A stretch of 9,293 bases of DNA, taken from positions 1 to 9,293 of the forward strand of contig JBBJOW010000091.1 of NCBI GenBank assembly GCA_037724045.1, written 5' to 3'. The stretch is from DATLGB01 sp037724045 (GTDB lineage: Bacteria > Actinomycetota > Thermoleophilia > Solirubrobacterales > Solirubrobacteraceae). Made by a program: the position numbers and the translations under genes. Positions 6,730 to 9,293 of the stretch are shown here, in pieces (position 1 is the first letter of the stretch; each line of letters begins with the position of its first letter). The notes beneath the pieces were generated by a model that ran no database searches, was not told the origin of the DNA, and saw only the letters and a program-made list of their open reading frames with translations.

Positions 6730-8649
6730 TTAGACCAACGTGTTGTCGCGGACCGCTGAATCGATCCGCTCGGCGATCGCCTCGGCCGTGAAGCCGACCT
6801 CCTCGTGCAGGAGCTTGGGCGCGCCGTGGGTGACGTAGCGGTCGGGAAGGCCGATGCGCAGGACGCGCGGCGACAGCCCGCCGTCGTGCAGCTGCTCGAG
6901 CACGGCGCTGCCGAAGCCGCCTTGCAGGACACCCTCCTCGACGGTGACGAGCAGGTCGTGCTCCGCCGCGAGCTGGGCGAGCAGGCCGGTGTCCAGCGGC
7001 TTGGCGAAGCGCCCGTCGGCGACGGTGACGTCCCCGAGGATGTCGGCCGCGCCAAGCGCCTTCTCGACCCCTGCGCCGTAGCCGAGCAGGGCGACCCGCC
7101 GGCCTTCGCGCAGGATCTCCCCGGTGCCGATCTCGAGCGGCTCGGGGTTGGCAGGGAGGTCGACGCCGGCGGCGTTGCCGCGCGGGTAGCGAATGGCGCT
7201 GGGGCCGTCGATCGTCAGGCCGGTCCGCAGCATCCGCAGCAGCATGGCCTCGTCGCGCGGGGCCATCAGCGTCAGGTTCGGCAGGCAGCGCAGGTAGGAG
7301 ATGTCGAAGACGCCGTGGTGCGTGGGGCCGTCGTCGCCGACGAGCCCGGCGCGGTCCATGCAGAACACGACCGGCAGGTTCTGCAGGCAGACGTCGTGGA
7401 CGATCTGGTCGTAGGCGCGCTGCAGGAAGGTCGAGTAGACCGCGGCGACCGGCTTGACGCCCTCGAGCGCGAGGCCGGAGGCGAACAGGATCGCCTGCTG
7501 CTCGGCGATGCCGACGTCGAAGTAGCGCTCGGGCATCGCCTTCTGCAGGATGTTCAGGCCCGTGCCGGAGTTCATCGCCGCGGTGATCCCGACGACACGC
7601 TGGTCGCGGCGGCACTCGGCGACCAGCGCATTGCCGAAGACGGTCGTGTACTGCGGCGGCGGATCGGGCGCGTCGGCTTTGGGTGGCAGCGCGGGGGCGG
7701 CAAGGCCGTTGCGAATCGACTTCGGCTTCGCCGCGTGCCAGCGCTCCATGCCCTCCAGCCCGCCCTCCTCGGCGGGCGCAAAGCCCTTGCCCTTGACCGT
7801 CGCCACGTGCACGACCACCGGACGGCCGGCGGCGAAGGCGCTGCGCAGCGCCCGGCGCAGCGCACGCACGTCGTGGCCGTCGATCACGCCGACATAAGCC
7901 CAGCCGAGCTCCTCCCAGAAGAGGCCCGGCGCCCAGAACGCCTTGATCGACTCCTTCAGCTGCGGGCCCAGGCGCTCGAACGCGGGTCCGATGCCGGGCA
8001 GGTCGGTCAGTCGCTCCTCGACGCTCTCGCGCGTGTGCCACAGCTTCGGATTCAGCCGCACGCGATTGAAATAGCGCGACATCGCGCCGACGTTCGGCGC
8101 GATCGACATGCCGTTGTCGTTGAGCACGACGACGATCGGCGTGCCCTGGCCGCCGGCCTGGTGGATCGCCTCGAAGGCCACGCCGCCGGTCATCGCTCCG
8201 TCTCCGATGACGGCCGCCACCTTGCCCTGGTCGGCGTGTCCCAGGCGCTTCATGCCCTCCTTCAGGCCGATCGCGTAGCCGATCGAGGTCGAGGCGTGGC
8301 CGGCGCCCATGATGTCGTGCTCGGACTCCTCGATCGCGCAGAACGGCGCGAGGCCGCCGTACTGGCGGATCGTCTCGAGCTGGTCGCGGCGGCCGGTGAG
8401 GATCTTGTGCGGGTAGGCCTGGTGGCCGACGTCCCAGAGGACCTTGTCGCGCGGTGAGTCCAGCAGGGAGTGGACCGCGACCGCGACCTCGCACATCCCG
8501 AGGTTCGCGCCGAAGTGGCCGCCGATCTCGCCGACGGTGTCGATCAGCAGCTCGCGCACCTCCTGCGCGACGCGCTGCAGCTGCAGCTCGGAGAGCCCGT
8601 GCAGGTCCTGCGGGGAGTCGATGCCGTCGAGGAGGGGGAGCCGGGTCAC
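6730..8649 (-). CDS. dxs: 1-deoxy-D-xylulose-5-phosphate synthase
   Basis: Dxs joins pyruvate and glyceraldehyde-3-phosphate, with thiamine diphosphate, into DXP. This is the first step of the MEP pathway to isoprenoids and also feeds thiamine and pyridoxal synthesis. The protein has 639 residues, the usual size. It shows GGHFGANLG (His45), DVGHQAYPHKILTGR (73-87), GAGHASTSI, the ThDP/metal motif GDGAMTGG (149-156) with LNDNGMSI (176-183), and the catalytic Glu383 in DVGIAEQQA. It then shows DGPTHHGVFDISYLR and the transketolase C-terminal domain with TVEEG and GLPDRYVTHG. Small departures from well-studied enzymes are AEQQ for AEQH and EAIHQAG where Asn is common. The GTG at 8649 directly follows the ispA stop (TAAGTG), implying coupled translation, and no separate ribosome binding site is visible. 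The pairing with ispA fits isoprenoid supply. Confidence 0.97.
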   Translation of the reverse strand: MTRLPLLDGIDSPQDLHGLSELQLQRVAQEVRELLIDTVGEIGGHFGANLGMCEVAVAVHSLLDSPRDKVLWDVGHQAYPHKILTGRRDQLETIRQYGGLAPFCAIEESEHDIMGAGHASTSIGYAIGLKEGMKRLGHADQGKVAAVIGDGAMTGGVAFEAIHQAGGQGTPIVVVLNDNGMSIAPNVGAMSRYFNRVRLNPKLWHTRESVEERLTDLPGIGPAFERLGPQLKESIKAFWAPGLFWEELGWAYVGVIDGHDVRALRRALRSAFAAGRPVVVHVATVKGKGFAPAEEGGLEGMERWHAAKPKSIRNGLAAPALPPKADAPDPPPQYTTVFGNALVAECRRDQRVVGITAAMNSGTGLNILQKAMPERYFDVGIAEQQAILFASGLALEGVKPVAAVYSTFLQRAYDQIVHDVCLQNLPVVFCMDRAGLVGDDGPTHHGVFDISYLRCLPNLTLMAPRDEAMLLRMLRTGLTIDGPSAIRYPRGNAAGVDLPANPEPLEIGTGEILREGRRVALLGYGAGVEKALGAADILGDVTVADGRFAKPLDTGLLAQLAAEHDLLVTVEEGVLQGGFGSAVLEQLHDGGLSPRVLRIGLPDRYVTHGAPKLLHEEVGFTAEAIAERIDSAVRDNTLV

Positions 8650-9293
8650 TTACGAGGTGCGCTTGTAGATGAAGTCGGTGATGTGCTCGAGCTCGGCCGG
8701 CTGCGGTGGTGCCGCCACCGCCAGCGCCGCCCTGGCCTTGTCGTGGGCCTCCGCCGCCAGGGTTCGCGCTCCGTCGAGGCCGTGCGAGCTGACGTAGGTC
8801 AGCTTGCCGTGGCGCTCGTCGGACCCGCGGGGCTTGCCGAGCGCCACGTCTGTCCCCGTCACGTCGAGGATGTCATCGACGATCTGAAACAGGACGCCGA
8901 GCTCCGCGGCGAAGTCCTTGAAGGCGTCAATTCTAGTGGTGGACTGCATAGGAGCTTCCAACAGAAGTACGCATTCGACGCTGGCTCCGATCAGGCGGCC
9001 GGTCTTGAGTTCGTGGAGCCGGCGCAGGGTCGTCTCGCCGCTCTCGGCCAGGCCTTTGACGTCCAGGTACTGGCCCCCGACCATGCCGTCGACGCCCGTC
9101 GCCGCGGCCAGCTCGCACACCGCCGCGAGCACCGCCCGCGGGTCGCCGTCCTGATGGTGGGTCAGGTGCCGGAAGGCCTCCGCGTAGAGCGCGTCGCCGG
9201 CCAGGATGGCGACGTCCTCACCGAACGCGCGATGACACGTCGGCCGGCCGCGGCGCAGGTCGTCGTCGTCCATCGCCGGCAGGTCGTCGTGGA
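8650..9293 (-). CDS. ispA: polyprenyl diphosphate synthase (FPP/GGPP type), N-terminus missing
   Basis: This enzyme condenses IPP with allylic diphosphates to make farnesyl or geranylgeranyl diphosphate, precursors for quinones, carotenoids and cell-wall lipid carriers. The frame enters from the right edge, so roughly the first 80-90 residues are missing and about 214 remain. Visible are the first Asp-rich motif with four spacer residues (DDLPAMDDDDLRRGRPTCH), GDAL, GGQYLDVKG, the substrate-binding KTG in HELKTGRLIGAS, and the second Asp-rich motif QIVDDILDVTGTD. The C-terminus is LEHITDFIYKRTS. The DDxxxxD form is the bacterial FPP-synthase type, but chain length (C15 or C20) cannot be fixed without the residues upstream of that motif. 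A stretch at 8926-8980 is much lower in GC and uses codons rare in the window. The TAA stop abuts the dxs GTG. Confidence 0.93.
   Translation of the reverse strand, partial: HDDLPAMDDDDLRRGRPTCHRAFGEDVAILAGDALYAEAFRHLTHHQDGDPRAVLAAVCELAAATGVDGMVGGQYLDVKGLAESGETTLRRLHELKTGRLIGASVECVLLLEAPMQSTTRIDAFKDFAAELGVLFQIVDDILDVTGTDVALGKPRGSDERHGKLTYVSSHGLDGARTLAAEAHDKARAALAVAAPPQPAELEHITDFIYKRTS

Noticed and set aside
6805..8457. 550-residue plus-strand open frame
   Set aside because: Antisense of dxs, with no recognisable motif and biased composition.
6698..8494. Long N-terminal extension of the kinase gene (about 600 extra residues)
   Set aside because: It runs in another frame through dxs and is Arg/Pro/Gly-rich without domains. 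The kinase gene starts at about 6697.

Overview
The window is high-GC DNA (about 70% by eye) packed with bacterial housekeeping genes that almost all lie on the minus strand. It reads right to left as ispA (start cut off), dxs, an atypical sensor histidine kinase, tlyA, nadK, recN and pyrG (end cut off). A tlyA-nadK-recN-(...)-pyrG cluster is an actinobacterial arrangement, known for example from Mycobacterium tuberculosis. Together with GTG starts and the protein flavour, this suggests a deep-branching high-GC actinobacterium, possibly of the Thermoleophilia/Solirubrobacterales type. That lineage call is an inference.

Right part (5486-9293): isoprenoid precursor supply. IspA (prenyl diphosphate synthase) and Dxs (DXP synthase) are joined stop-to-start (TAA directly followed by GTG). 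A soluble GAF/HATPase protein follows 32 bases after dxs. It keeps the ATP-binding motifs of a histidine kinase but has Gln where the phospho-accepting His should be.

Middle (4833-5485): the only stretch without an intact gene. It holds the remnant of a plus-strand gene for a small four-helix membrane protein. The gene was broken by a 168-bp palindromic element (perfect 20-bp terminal inverted repeats, CTAG at both ends), and removing the element rejoins the reading frame exactly. A separate one-base loss near 5360 shifts the frame towards the C-terminus. The 126 bases between this remnant and tlyA form a divergent upstream region with small inverted repeats.

Left part (1-4832): TlyA (rRNA 2'-O-methyltransferase) and NAD kinase overlap by four bases (ATGA). 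RecN (DNA repair) follows after a short gap, then CTP synthase after a 70-base gap. The genes probably form one or two transcription units running right to left. No tRNA, rRNA, CRISPR array or convincing intrinsic terminator was seen.

The most notable items are the footprint-clean MITE-like insertion in the membrane-protein gene and the histidine-less kinase beside dxs.
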